From Hyparrhenia diplandra (lineage: Eukaryota > Streptophyta > Magnoliopsida > Poales > Poaceae): a DNA stretch of 64,000 nt. The notes beneath the pieces are model-generated. The model searched no databases. It was given only the letters and a program-made list of their open reading frames with translations, and had not been told where the DNA came from. Below are positions 21,362-31,658 of this stretch, piece after piece. The stretch is taken from NCBI GenBank assembly GCA_015847255.1, contig JADLZK010013163.1, positions 124,001-188,000 on the forward strand, read 5' to 3'. The position numbers and the translations under genes are program-made. How positions within the stretch are numbered: position 1 is the stretch's first letter; each line of letters starts with the position of its first letter.

Positions 21362-22772
21362 CTAGAGGGACAGGATGTGGTTCACCAGCTTGTCGGCGTT
21401 GAGGTCGGACGTGCCGGCCACAGCCACGCACTCCTTCGCTCTCCTACTGAGCTCCCGTGCCCACCGCCGCAGCTCGTTGCCGGGCTCGCCTGCCCCCATC
21501 ATTGTCGTGATAGCGGCCTCCACCATGCCCCTCTCGAGCTCGCCGTCGATCGTGAGACCGGTCCGCCACACGTGATCCACGTACCTGGCGTTCCCCAACT
21601 GATCACCGAAGCACGGGCGGCACAGCATCGGCACGCCAGCGCACAGGCCCTCCATCGTGGAGCTCCAGCCGCAGTGCGTCCAGAACGCGCCCACGGCAGG
21701 GGTGCGCCAGGACCTCCTCCTGCGGCGCCCAGCTCACCACCGTGCCCCTGTCGCGAGTCTCCGCGTGGAAGCCGTCCGGCAGCGACGGCCGCTGCTGCGT
21801 CGGCGGCGCGCCGCGGACGAGGCCCGGCCGGAGCACCCAGAGGAAGGGGCGACCGCTGTTGGCGATGCCCCAGGCGGTCTCCACCAGTTCCGCGGCGGAC
21901 ATGGTGGCGAGGCTGCCGAAGCTGACGTAAAGCACGGACGCAGGGCTCTGCGCGTCCAGCCAGTCCAGGCACCGTCGGTCCGGCTGCAGCAGGCTGCTCG
22001 AGGCTGCCGGCGAGTGCACGTGGAGCGGGCCGACGTCGAACACCGGGATGGCGAGGTCGAGCCGGAGCGACGCGAGCTCGTCGGTCTCCAGCGCGTCGAA
22101 CGTGTCGATGATGAGACCCGACGAGGTCTTCACGGCTGTCACCGCTCGGGACAACACCTCCCGCAATTGGCCGTGAGCGGGCCCGCTGGCGGCGGACGGC
22201 AGGTCCCGGACGCGGTACGGCGGCAGCTCCATCACCGGCATGTCCAGCTCCGACGACTTACCTTGAGCTGGCAGGTAGCCCTTGTCGCAGAGCATGGGGA
22301 ACGCCATGAACGAGCGGAAGCACGCGGCGCTGCCGATGCGGTATGCGAGCGTGGGCACGCCGAGCCCACGCGCCACGTCCATGAGCGTCAGCAGGTGCGC
22401 GTCGGCGACAAGGCACGCGACGTCCTCCTCCTCGTCCCGCGTGTGCTGCTCCAGCAGCGCGGCCAGGCGCTCCCTGAACGGCGCCTCGCACGCGCGGTTC
22501 AAGGTGAGGATGTGATCCACGGTAACCTGCACTATGTCCGGGCTGTTCGCCGACGGCATCCCGCCGTCGTGGACGGGGACGAAGTCGTAGGCGGGGTGCT
22601 TGGACGCGTCCGGCGCGTTGAAGTGGGTGTGGAAGACGGTGACGGCGAACCCTCGCGCGTGGAGCAGGCCGGCGACCTGGAACATGGGGTTGATGTGGCC
22701 CTGGTACGGGAGCGGGAAGAACAGCACGCGGCGGCGGCGGTCGCCGGTGGCGGTGTTTCCTACGGAGGCCAT
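21362..22772 (-). pseudogene. UDP-glycosyltransferase B, intronless, one frameshift
   Basis: Family 1 UGT, predicted cytosolic sugar transferase using a UDP-sugar and a small acceptor. Start MASVGNTATGD at 22772; catalytic His26 lies in LPYQGHINP and the partner Asp124 in CLVADAHL. The C-terminal half has SVLYVSFGSL, RPFLWVLRPGL and the PSPG box (VSWAPQEEVLAHP...GAFWTHCGWSSTMEG...CFGDQ), ending in Gln as in glucose-preferring enzymes. One extra base at about 21698 shifts the frame inside the PSPG box; otherwise the 469-codon frame is open to NHILSL. At the position of the intron of UGT A and C the coding strand reads CAAG|GTAAGT but is simply translated (AQGKSSEL). This is the copy closest to function; if the extra base is an assembly error the gene could be active. 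It is a distinct subfamily from A, C and D. Confidence 0.88.
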
Positions 22773-23027
22773 TTGATGGTTGTTGGAGCTCGTATGAACC
22801 CCTCTCTACACAATGCTAGAGCCTAGAGTTGAAGAAACTGTAATTGAGTTAGATTTTTCACTTGGTCCAATAACAGTGAGTATGGTGATCGGATTTAGTG
22901 GCCGGAACAGAGCATGGTGACGATGATTTTCCGTCGCCTACTATTCGTCTTCTGGGCCTGGCTTAGATTTGTGCTTTCCGTGAGTTTTTTCAATTCTGTC
23001 ATTGCTTTCAGTGCCGGCGGCGCAGAG

Positions 23028-23150
23028 GCAACCAATGGCGATGGCGGAGAGGCTGCAGCTGCAACCAATGGCGGAGATACCTGAACTCTAACGATGTTCG
23101 ACGACGTGCAACCAATGGCGGGTGGCCGGGTGCAGCTGCAACCAATGGCG
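23028..23150. promoter_or_regulatory. Four copies of GCAACCAATGGCG upstream of UGT B
   Basis: GCAACCAATGGCG occurs at 23028, 23061, 23108 and 23138, that is 256-380 bp upstream of the UGT B start. Each carries a CCAAT pentamer (ATTGG on the gene strand). It could be a CCAAT/NF-Y-type regulatory cluster or simply a small GC-rich minisatellite; the sequence alone cannot decide. Confidence 0.4.
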
Positions 23151-23187
23151 GAGAGGCAGACAAAATGGACAGGTGCGTTGTACACTT

Positions 23188-23250
23188 TTTTTTTTTTTTA
23201 GATAATGGATATAATATCCGGCCTATACGCCCAGAGACGTACACAGCCCC
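23188..23250 (-). mobile_element. 63-bp LINE stub with 15-bp target duplication
   Basis: GTGCGTTGTACACTT is present at 23173-23187 and again at 23251-23265. Between them lies a T run followed by AGATAATGGATATAATATCC and GGCC-type sequence, the 3' end of a plant LINE on the minus strand. It is an extreme 5' truncation. Confidence 0.75.
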
Positions 23251-23265
23251 GTGCGTTGTACACTT

Positions 23266-24438
23266 ACTCTAATACTACTGCTTGTTGCAGTCTTGGCTAT
23301 GTGCAACCAAAGAAAACAGAGATAGATTGATCTCCTTGTTGCGCGCATGAAGAGAAACACAAAAACATAACACTAATAGACTTGCAAGTATGGATGTGTC
23401 GTGCTCATCCAAACACTATAGTTGAGTTCAGAATCGGAGCCAATAATATGTTCCCTGAAAATACACATCATTTGCACACATTGATATCAATAACCATCGA
23501 CTTTCTTGATATACAAAACTGGGTGTTACATGTAGAGTTCTACCATATGTCTGATTTGGGGATGAAGAGAGCATATGTTAGATCCAACCTTGTATTTAGG
23601 GATAGTCAAATAACCTCGTTAAATGGTCGCCTTGATAAATGACATTTCAGCTCAGATAATCTTACCATACTAAGGGTTTCCTTAAATCGTAGCAATTTAT
23701 TGACATTTATTTTCATAGAAAAATTAAAAAAAAATCTTTGTTCTAGAAGGCCTAAAATGAAACCTCGATCAGTTCATCTAAAAATCTCAAACAGGCTTAT
23801 TTGCATTGGGAGCGGATCATGGTTCCCCAAAACTTTACAATCCTATCACATCACATGCATAGAGTTAAATGTAGACTAAAACCAACTAATTGGAGAGATT
23901 GCGTGTAGTTTTGCGAGACAAATTTTTTAGCCTAATTAGTCAGTGATTAGAAATTGTCATGCTGCAGTAAATATGTGCTAATGACGAATTAATTAGTCTC
24001 AATAATTAGTTTTTTTATTAATGTCCATACACCCCTTCCTACGTACCATTAAACATGTGATTTGACACCCCAAAACTTTACGCACCTGGAACTCACGGTC
24101 AGTGGCGCTTCTTTTAAGCATCAATCATCTTCTTCCCCCCAGCCATCCTCTCGCCGCCCCGGTCGCTTGACTGCCTCAACGCCCAACGTACTCGCCCCGC
24201 CTCTACCCTTGTCCCTTCATCCAACCCTCCCTATTCCTAGGGCAAGTTCACCGCCGAGAACCGCCGTGATACCCTCACCACGCCACCAGCACCCCTTTTT
24301 GTTCCTCGAGCTAAACCACCTAATCCCAAGGCAAGCTCGTCGTAGAGCATCATCATAACACCCTGCGTCGCCCACTGCCGCCCAACGGGTGTCCCCGCCA
24401 CCTCGCTCACCGCTCTTCAACCCACCGCCATTGCCATA
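23266..24438. other. Spacer, no recognised gene
   Basis: Mostly AT-rich without recognisable coding sequence. 24070-24420 is C-rich with proline/serine-rich short frames on both strands but no domain; it directly precedes the CACTA end at 24439. Confidence 0.3.
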
Positions 24439-24479
24439 CACTAGTACCGATTCGATTTTCCGAGCGGCGGCCGTTTCTT

Positions 24480-24705
24480 TTCCGTGGCGGGCACAAATTT
24501 CGCCCGCCACGGAATTGAATAGGCGGCCGCGCGCCAAGGGGAGATCATTAGCGTGGCGGGCGCCTTGACAGGGCCCGCCACGTGAGAGGTTGTATTATGC
24601 GTGGCGGGCCGTAAAAAAAATTTGCGTGGCGGGCGCGTTGCAGGCGCCCGCCACGCCCGCCAGGACTTTGCGTGGCGGGCAAATTAGGCGCCCGCCACGC
24701 AAAAG
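24480..24705. repeat. CACTA subterminal GTGGCGGGC repeats
   Basis: Five direct (GTGGCGGGC) and four inverted (GCCCGCCAC) copies alternate within 225 bp, so neighbouring pairs can form GC-rich hairpins. In En/Spm-type elements such subterminal motifs are binding sites for the element-encoded TNPA-like protein; that role is inferred here from position. Confidence 0.75.
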
Positions 24706-24714
24706 CGTCGTCCC

Positions 24715-24720
24715 TATAAA
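24715..24720 (+). promoter_or_regulatory. TATA box of the CACTA transposase gene
   Basis: TATAAA within CCCTATAAAAGCAC, placed just after the subterminal repeats and about 350 bp before the first recognisable transposase codons. Confidence 0.5.
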
Positions 24721-25066
24721 AGCACAGCCGCGCCCCTTCATCTTCTCCACGGATCTTCCTCTTCCAACTTGTGGGGGGGAGGTTTTGACCCAAATTTTGA
24801 CAAAATCTTTGATTTGGGACTTTTGGCTTTGATTTGGGAGAGGAGAAGACACTAATTGGTCGGTAAAGGCCTCTTTTCATCTTTATTTCCCTCTTTTTCA
24901 TCCCCTCTCTAGATCTAGATCCATGGAGGAGAGAGAAAACTGCCTTTCCCTAGATCGGATCTATGGTGGAACTTCTTCTTATTTTTTTTTTTGTTTGAGT
25001 ACTATGTAACGGCACTTAGCTTTTTGGAAGAGCGAGGGAGACAGGGATGGAGAGGCACCGAGCCCA

Positions 25067-26900
25067 TCTGGATGTATGAGATGAGGAGGGTTGATGACGA
25101 ATACTATGATGAGGTGAAGAAGTTTGTTGCTCGAGCAAAGCGACCGGCGAGATAATTCAACGAGCACGATTATACGTCCCTTGCGCTTGCTGCAAGAATG
25201 AAAAGCGTTCGCGACATCGTGGTGCGATCTCACCTAATCATGCATGGCCGTCAATGACTATTTGGTGCGGACTTTTCACGGCGAAGAAGTTCCACCCGCC
25301 GATCCACCAATCGATCCAAGTACGAGCAGTCCCCCGCCCGATCCGGTACCGGGAAGTCCACCGGTACCGGTCCAATTCCATCAGATTTGTTCGAAAAGCA
25401 CGGTGGCGTCGGCGATGACTACGATGACTGTGGTGGTGGTGGTGGTGGAGCAGATGGCGGCGAGGAGAATCCGATGACGCGCACGAGGATGTCGGGTTTT
25501 TGAAGATTTGGTCAACTCGACTCGATGAGGGCGACATTCCGTTTGGGTGCCCGAGATGGTTGGAGAACTTCAAAGAGATGAAGCAGGCAGCAATTGATCC
25601 GCTTTATAAAGACAGTCCGAAGGGTTGCACGGCGCTGAGTTTTAACCTGAATTTGCTGATGTTGAAGTCTCGTCATGGCTGGTCTGACACTAGCTTCAAT
25701 GAGCTCGTAAGTTACCTAGCCACCACGTATCCAACGCCTAACAAGGTTCCTGCTAGTACGTATCGTGCTAAGAAGTTGATCCGGCCAGTGGCGATGAAAC
25801 TCAAGAAGTTCGATGCCTGCCCCAACCACTGTATCCTATATCGGGGCGATCAGTACAAGAATTTGACCAGCTTGTCCGCCTTTGCGGGCGCTAGTCGATA
25901 CAAGCGGAATGCCGGATGTCGCGTGGACGATGAGCTCGATGAGGAAGCAGGACGGGCGAAAAAAAAGAAGAAGGGGCGAAGAAAACCAGTGCGGCCGCGA
26001 AGAAGATCATGTCAACGCAGGACGAGGAAGAGGAAGGTTACACGCAGAGGAAACGTCCAGCGCTGTCAATGTGGTACCTTCCGGTCAGCGATGCGCTGCG
26101 GGCTCTCTATGGGAACCCCGAGGATGCTAAGCACATGACCGGCATGCATCTAGTGATCGTGTAAAGGATGACGGGGAAGCTACGACACCCTTCGGATGCT
26201 AGCGGTGGCAAGACCGGCGCCGCCTACCACGACTTTGCGAGAGGAGCCTGGAATGTTCGGTTCGCATTGAGTACCGGCGGAACGAACTCATTCGGTGACC
26301 CGAGCAGCAGCACACAAACGCGTGGCGGTCGTCCTCACCATGTACAATCTACCTCCACATCTTTGTCAAAAGCGGAGGTATGTTTTGCTCACCATGCTCA
26401 TATCGGACCGGGCAGCCCGCAACGCGATATAGATGTGTTCTGGAGCCGTTCATGGAGGAGATGCGGTACTTGTTTGATGATGGGGTCAGGATGGTTGATG
26501 CGCACGCAAGCGAAGTTCACTCTTCGTGCCATCATCTTTGTCACCATCACTGATTACCCCGACCTGTTTTCATTATCGGGGCAGATTAAAGTGAAGACCG
26601 GCTGTGTAGCTTGCATCGAAGAAACCTGCTCCACTTACCTGAAGGGATCCACCAAAACTGTGTACATGGAACACAGACGCTTCCTCTGCAGTAAGCATAG
26701 GTACAGAGATGCAAAATGAATATATACTTTGACAATAAGGGCGAGTCGAAACCGCAGCCGGCACCGACTAGTTATGGTCCGAAGGTGTTTGACATGGTGA
26801 AGGACTTGGAGTGCGAGTTTGGAAAGAAGAAGAAGAAGAAAGATGATCAGGAAGACAGCACCGCCAAAAATGAATATATATTGCGGTCGCCTCCCCCTGA
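25067..26900 (+). pseudogene. CACTA tnp2-type transposase (degenerate)
   Basis: The N-terminal Transpos_assoc-like region is visible as WMYEMRRVDDEYYDEVKKF, then shifted frames with IVVRSHLIMHG and VRTFHGEEVPP (to about 25290). The middle reads DDEDY-rich spacer, IPFGCPRWLENFKEMKQA, KLIRPVAMKLKKFDACPNHC and ASRYKRNAGCR (25500-25930). The tnp2 core follows in several frames: ALYGNPEDAKHMTGMHL, VFLEPFMEEMRYLFDDGV, CSTYLKGSTKTVYM and KVFDMVKDLECEFGKKKKKK (to about 26850). The catalytic C-terminal half and the normal downstream exons are absent. Numerous stops and shifts make it inactive. Confidence 0.8.
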
Positions 26901-27142
26901 ACGGCCGAACTCCAAGTCGCCGATTAACACTTGTTGTCGTTGCCACAACCGTTGCCACCGCAGAAATCTCACCATGTCAGGCATTTGGGCGCTGGTGACT
27001 GGTGGATAAGCAGCTTGTCAATCGCCTGTGTTTGAGTATTTCTATAATATCAATTGAGAGTCAAGATTGGGTACTTGGTATAAATTTTAAATTCAGCAAC
27101 ACACTAGTACATTTGACCATTTGGCATGACAAATCTTTGTGT

Positions 27143-28549
27143 TCACAAGGACGATATGTAACGGACTAGACTGTCGATGGACAAACTAGAAGCTGAAGAT
27201 GCCTGTATCTGCAGACGGTGAGCCCTCTCCTTCATCTGAGCTGCATCTTCACCGACCATCAGTTTGGTCACCGCCTCGGCGACCCTCCCCCGCTCAATGT
27301 CTTCCCCAACCTCCATTCCAACACCCCACTTATGCGTGACGTACCTCGCGTTCAACATCTGGTCTGCGAAGCTGGCTGCACAAGCATGGGCACGCCTTTG
27401 CAGATGCTCTCCAACGTGGAGTTCCATCCACAGTGCGTCCAGAACGCACCAATGGCTGCGTGCGCCAGGACCTCTCTTTGTGGAGCCCATGTGATAACCT
27501 TCCCTCTGTTCCTGATCTCCTCGCTGAACCCATCCGGCAATGGCGGAACCTCCTCGCCGCCGCCGACCAAGCCCGGCCGGACAACCCAAAGGAACGGCAC
27601 GCCGCTGCCGGCCAGCCCCCACGCCATCTCCTCGAACACAACGCGGTCGACGCAGGCCACGCTGCCCAGGCTCACGTACAGCACGGAGCGCGGCGGGTGC
27701 TCGTCCAGCCAAGCCAGGCAGCCGCGGTCCGGCGCGTGCAGGCTCTGCTCCGCCGGTGCGCCGGACAGCGAGTGCAGAGGCCCGGCCGCGAACGCCGGAA
27801 GGGACAGCTCGTGCGGGATCTTGGCCAGCTCCGACAACTCGATCCCCTCGAAGGTATTGATGACGACGCCGGACGCCGAGTCCCGGATGGCGTCGGCGAC
27901 GTGGCCGATGAAGCTGCACAGCGCGTCTGTGTCGCTGCCGTCGACGCGGATCAGGTCTCGCACTCGTAGCGGCTCGAGGTCCGGCACCAGCTCGTCCCGC
28001 CTATCCTCTGCAACCGCAACTAGCTAATCAGTAGTGACATGACATGACGATGCAGTGCGAGTTTGGTCTTGATTTACTTGCCTTTGACGGGAACCAAACC
28101 AGCGTCGCGCAGCCGAGGGTACGCGAGCATGCAGCGGAGCGAGGCCGCGCTGTCAGTCTGTAGCGCCAGCGCAGGGACGCCTATCTGGTGCGCCGCGCGC
28201 AGCGCCGAGTAGCACTGGCCGTCGACGACCACGCATACGACGTCGTGCTGGCCAACACGCGCACGCACCAGCAACGCGAGGGTCTCGCGGAAGGGCACCT
28301 CGCCGGCGTCGTTGAGGGCCACGAGCTGCGTGATGATGTCGGCGCCGGGGAGGTGACCTCGTCGGAGAACGACTCGTGGATCGGGACGAAGTTGAACTCG
28401 GCCGGATAGCGCGCGTGGGGTCGGGGGCATTGAAGCGCGTGTGGAGGACCGTCACGGCGAAGCCCGCGCACGGAGCAGCGCGGCGAGCTGAAGCATAGGA
28501 CTGATGTGGCCCTGCAACGGCAGCGGGAACAGCACGATCTCAGGTTTCC
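27143..28549 (-). pseudogene. UDP-glycosyltransferase C, start lost, four frameshifts
   Basis: Family 1 UGT related to A and a near duplicate of D. Exon 1 is 28549-28082, the intron is 28081-28008 (74 nt), exon 2 is 28007-27143. Exon 1 begins without a start codon at KPEIVLFPLPLQGHISP (catalytic-His motif kept), then needs three single-base losses near 28465, 28405 and 28350 to reach VPIHESFSDEV, ALNDAGEVPFRETL and VVVDGQC. Exon 2 has VPDLEPLRVRDL, a full PSPG box (VITWAPQREVLA...FWTHCGWNSTLE...) and one more lost base near 27373, just before ADQMLNARYVTH, then ends RYISSL. The only in-frame donor is again GC (AAAG|GCAAGT). It lies about 20 bp downstream of the DUF594 stop on the same strand, behind a CAG acceptor-like site, so any transcript would come from that gene. 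Confidence 0.88.
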
Positions 28550-28569
28550 CTGCCCAAACATCACAAACG

Positions 28570-31500
28570 TTAGCAAACCTTCGGGTGCAAGACAGTACCC
28601 TTAAAAGCGTCGAAACCTGCTTGCATACCTTGAATAGTGAAGGCATACCGCTCTCCAACATCGCCAAGCCCGTTGTGCGCCATTAGCAACCAAACGAAGG
28701 TGATGAGCTCCCCTCCTCTGCTCAGCCCCGCTGCATGCACTGCTGCTCGCGACTTGCCGGCGGAGTAAACCAGCAGGCTCGTCCAAACGCTCATCATCTC
28801 GTGCAGCACACTTTCGGATGGGGATAGGAATTGTTGTATCTCCTCCGGCCCGAAGGGCAAACCCAAGTCTGCCACCCGAAGTTCTCTGGCTCTGGATATT
28901 TGGGTGGAAATGTCCTGTCTGTGCCAATCTTCTCGAGCGATCTTGTCAAGAAAAAAATTTATGGTAGGTTCCGTGGTGCCACTGACAGGCAGCATTTCAG
29001 GTCGTGTCACCAGAAGGTAGAGCATGTAGTTGGACAGATTGCGGCATGCAGTGACCATCATGTCACTCGTGTAAGTGCTGGTGTACTCATGTAAGTATAC
29101 CTCAGTGAATATATGAAAGCACACAATGCCATAACCTAGACTGGCTCCAAAGTCGGGCACCAGATGTTTCAGAAGGGGGGCTATGTTAGACGAGCCTTGG
29201 TTATCCAGTAGACTGTTCGGGCCTTCTCTATGTAATTCGTACACTGTTCGTTTGATAGACTCCATTATCTGGCCGTCCACCATGACATGTTCAGTATCCA
29301 ACAGCTTGCTCAGCCACAACAGTGGCTTTTTTCCCTTTATTGGTGCCGACTAGGAATGCCGTGATCCTCACCGCCCTCTTCACTAGCTTCGACAGCCTCG
29401 ACTTCTCGCAACCCACATAGCTCAGAAAGCTGTACTGACCCATGGAATTTGACCATAGTTTTTTGGAGACCACGCCGTTGCGTGTTTTTCATTAAGCAGA
29501 GTAAAGTTCAAACAACAAGATGCAACGGTAACCAAACAGTTACCGATGCGACACCTAATAACTACAGGATACAAATGAAGGGATTACATCTTGACAAATT
29601 TGCGACAAAACATCCCGACACAGGCCGGGGGTTAAGGGCGACCTCCTCGACCAACCCCTCGGTATTGAGGCCCAAAGTGGAGGTCGAGCGCTCCGGTTGA
29701 GAAGGATCTCAAAAGCGGCGCCGCTTAGCCGGCGGCACTCCCCTACGAAGATGTCCCTGATCTTGTCCTCGATGGCGGCAGGAGCCTCAGCCTCGTCCAC
29801 CTTCTCGCCCAACTTCGAAGCAAGAGATGCTGGGCTTGCAGTCGCGTTAGCCGCCCTCGGCAGCGATGCGACCCGGGCACTGCGGCGCGGGGTGTGGGTA
29901 GAGGCTGGGGTGCGCGACCCGACGCAGGCGCGGTCCCGACGAGGAGTGGCGTGGGCGTGCACACACACCCGATCCTCAATCTCTGCTGAGCGGACCTCCG
30001 GTGAAGGTTGTCACCGACGGGGTTGTCGGCTCAACAGCCCGGCAGATGGGGGCAGCGGCCTCGCGCAGCAACTGCGATTTGCGTCCACCGAGGTGCCAAC
30101 ACCAGCAACCACCGAAGCCCCAGCACCAGCGCGGGCTGAGCTGCGTCGTAGGGGCGGTGAAAGGTGGGCCTCCGACATCGATGCGGGTGTCCCCATTTCC
30201 GTCCAAATGTGGCGGCGACCGGGGCTCCCTCGGCGCTGCCGGGGACTCCACGAGGTGGCCCGCTGCACGGCGCTGGAAGCCGCGAGCTCATCAACATCGG
30301 GTCGACCGGATGGGAGGCCGCAGAACCCCCGCCCAGGCCAAGCTCAAGCGGATCGAAAAGCGGCGGTGTTGGCAGCGAAACCATGGGGCATGACGAGCCG
30401 AGCTGGCGTCCCCCGGCGCGTGGCGGCTTCGAGGGACGTCGGCGGCGGCGTCGACCCTCCTGTGGACGGTGCCGGGGGCGGCGGCACCTCACCAGCAGGA
30501 AGTGGCGATGCCACAGGGGGCCGCCGCGTCCTTGGTCATGGTAGGCTCGAATTTGACCATAGTGTCCGCCTCTTAGTCATCCTGAGGAGAGTTGTGCACA
30601 CATGAGCGAGCCTGAAGCACCTTCGATCCTTCAACCATGGCCAAGTCCATGGCGACATCAGCAACAAAAATACAGCACAAGCTTCCAGGAAAAAGGCTCC
30701 GGAAAATAACAAGTATGTGATTGCACGATCGGCCCTGTTGTATCTGTGATGGTCGCTTACAAGGAAGAGAACAAAAGCGACTACCATAGAAATCTGAGAC
30801 AAGCTTCGAAGTACTATGCCACTTTTTGTACGAATCACCTGAGCCTTGGTGAAGAGATCATCGTACATAAGGCCAAGTTCAAACTCCAATAACTTGGGCA
30901 TGTCGGCCTCATAGAGATGGAGGATACGAGATGTTAGTACCCTCCTTTGGTACTTTTCCATTTGGTGCAAGGTGTGTCCTGCAAAGAGTTCACGGACACC
31001 AGCAGCTGATTGCAAAAGCAAGAGAAACAGTTCCACGATAACCAATATGACTACCCCCAGCTCTAATGTTGGAACCACTTCCACATCTTCGGAGTCATCA
31101 TCTTCATTAATATTGGAGCCATTCATGTTTTTGTTTTTCTGAAGAGCACCATCCATGTTTCTTAGGTTCCCATACATTAAGGCCATTGTCCTTTCCCCAT
31201 ACTTGATGATTCCAGTAACAGAGACAAAAATACCAGAAGCTATAAGTTGATAACTGTATTGATCAATGGACTTCCAAAATACATATATGGCAAGGGTAAC
31301 TTGAACAATCAAATTCAGCAAATGTCTCAACCATAAATTGTTGTCCTCAATGGCAAAAAGCAGTGATTGTGTCTTGTCCACCAAGATGTATGAGAAGGAA
31401 AGGTGCCCAAAAGAAAGCTAGATGGTGGACACCTCTTAAGGAGTCACTTCCTGCAGATGTTTGTCTTGAGAGAAAGCCAACAGCATAAACTGCTACCAAG

Positions 31501-31658
31501 TCTGCACCCAGGTAAGCTATCCAAATTGTGAAATTAAGTAGGTTGTTGGTGCTACGCCGCCGAAGACTTCCAGTAAAGAAGAGGAAAAACTGTAATGTGA
31601 AACTGAGGACCACTAAGCAATGAATTTTCCACTCATTCCAGAGTGTCTTGATGCTCAT
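28570..31658 (-). pseudogene. DUF4220/DUF594 membrane protein, broken by a retroposon
   Basis: Plant-specific multi-pass membrane protein family, with DUF4220 at the N-terminus and DUF594 at the C-terminus; molecular function unknown. Start MSIKTLWNEWKIHCLVVLSF at 31658; hydrophobic segments follow around residues 12-30, 40-60 and 75-95 and again in the middle (LELGVVILVIVELFLLLLQ, ISMVVAFVLFLV, LLFSGAFFLEACAVFLLL). The C-terminal DUF594 signature is ELITFVWLLMAHNGLGDVGE, ending at a stop at 28570. Three lesions are visible: an extra base in a T run near 31355, a 1090-bp insertion (29459-30548) after RRTLWSNS, and an extra base near 29325. Without these the protein would be about 655 residues, usual for the family. 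A neighbouring UGT follows directly. Confidence 0.85.
29459..30548 (-). mobile_element. LINE-type insertion in the DUF594 gene, 14-bp target duplication
   Basis: Perfect direct repeat GAATTTGACCATAG at 29445-29458 and 30549-30562; removing one copy plus the insert restores the host frame (TLWSNS then MGQYSFLSYVG). The minus strand ends in six A after an ACTCTGCTTAATGAAAAACA tail, fitting non-LTR retroposition. The interior is GC-rich; a minus-strand frame (29968-29555) encodes RRSARVASLPRAANATA and KLGEKVDEAEAPAAIEDKI, in the style of LINE-associated zinc-finger protein ends. No endonuclease or reverse transcriptase is present, so it was mobilised in trans or is internally deleted. Confidence 0.8.

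Larger units (their letters stand above)
24439..26900 (+). mobile_element. CACTA element, 5' part with tnp2 gene (truncated)
   Basis: Begins CACTAGTACCGATTCG at 24439, preceded by ATA. A subterminal zone (24480-24705) has nine GTGGCGGGC words in both orientations, followed by a TATA box and a tnp2-type transposase gene on the plus strand. The transposase homology stops at about 26900, and no right terminus follows before UGT C at 27143. The element is therefore missing its 3' half. Confidence 0.7.

Noticed and set aside
21657..22826. 389-codon plus-strand frame opposite UGT B
   Set aside because: Arg/Val/Gly-rich shadow of the minus-strand UGT; the UGT motifs explain the sequence fully.
29697..30605. 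302-codon plus-strand frame
   Set aside because: It lies almost entirely within the retroposed insert and crosses its target duplication into the DUF594 gene, so it cannot be a single real gene.
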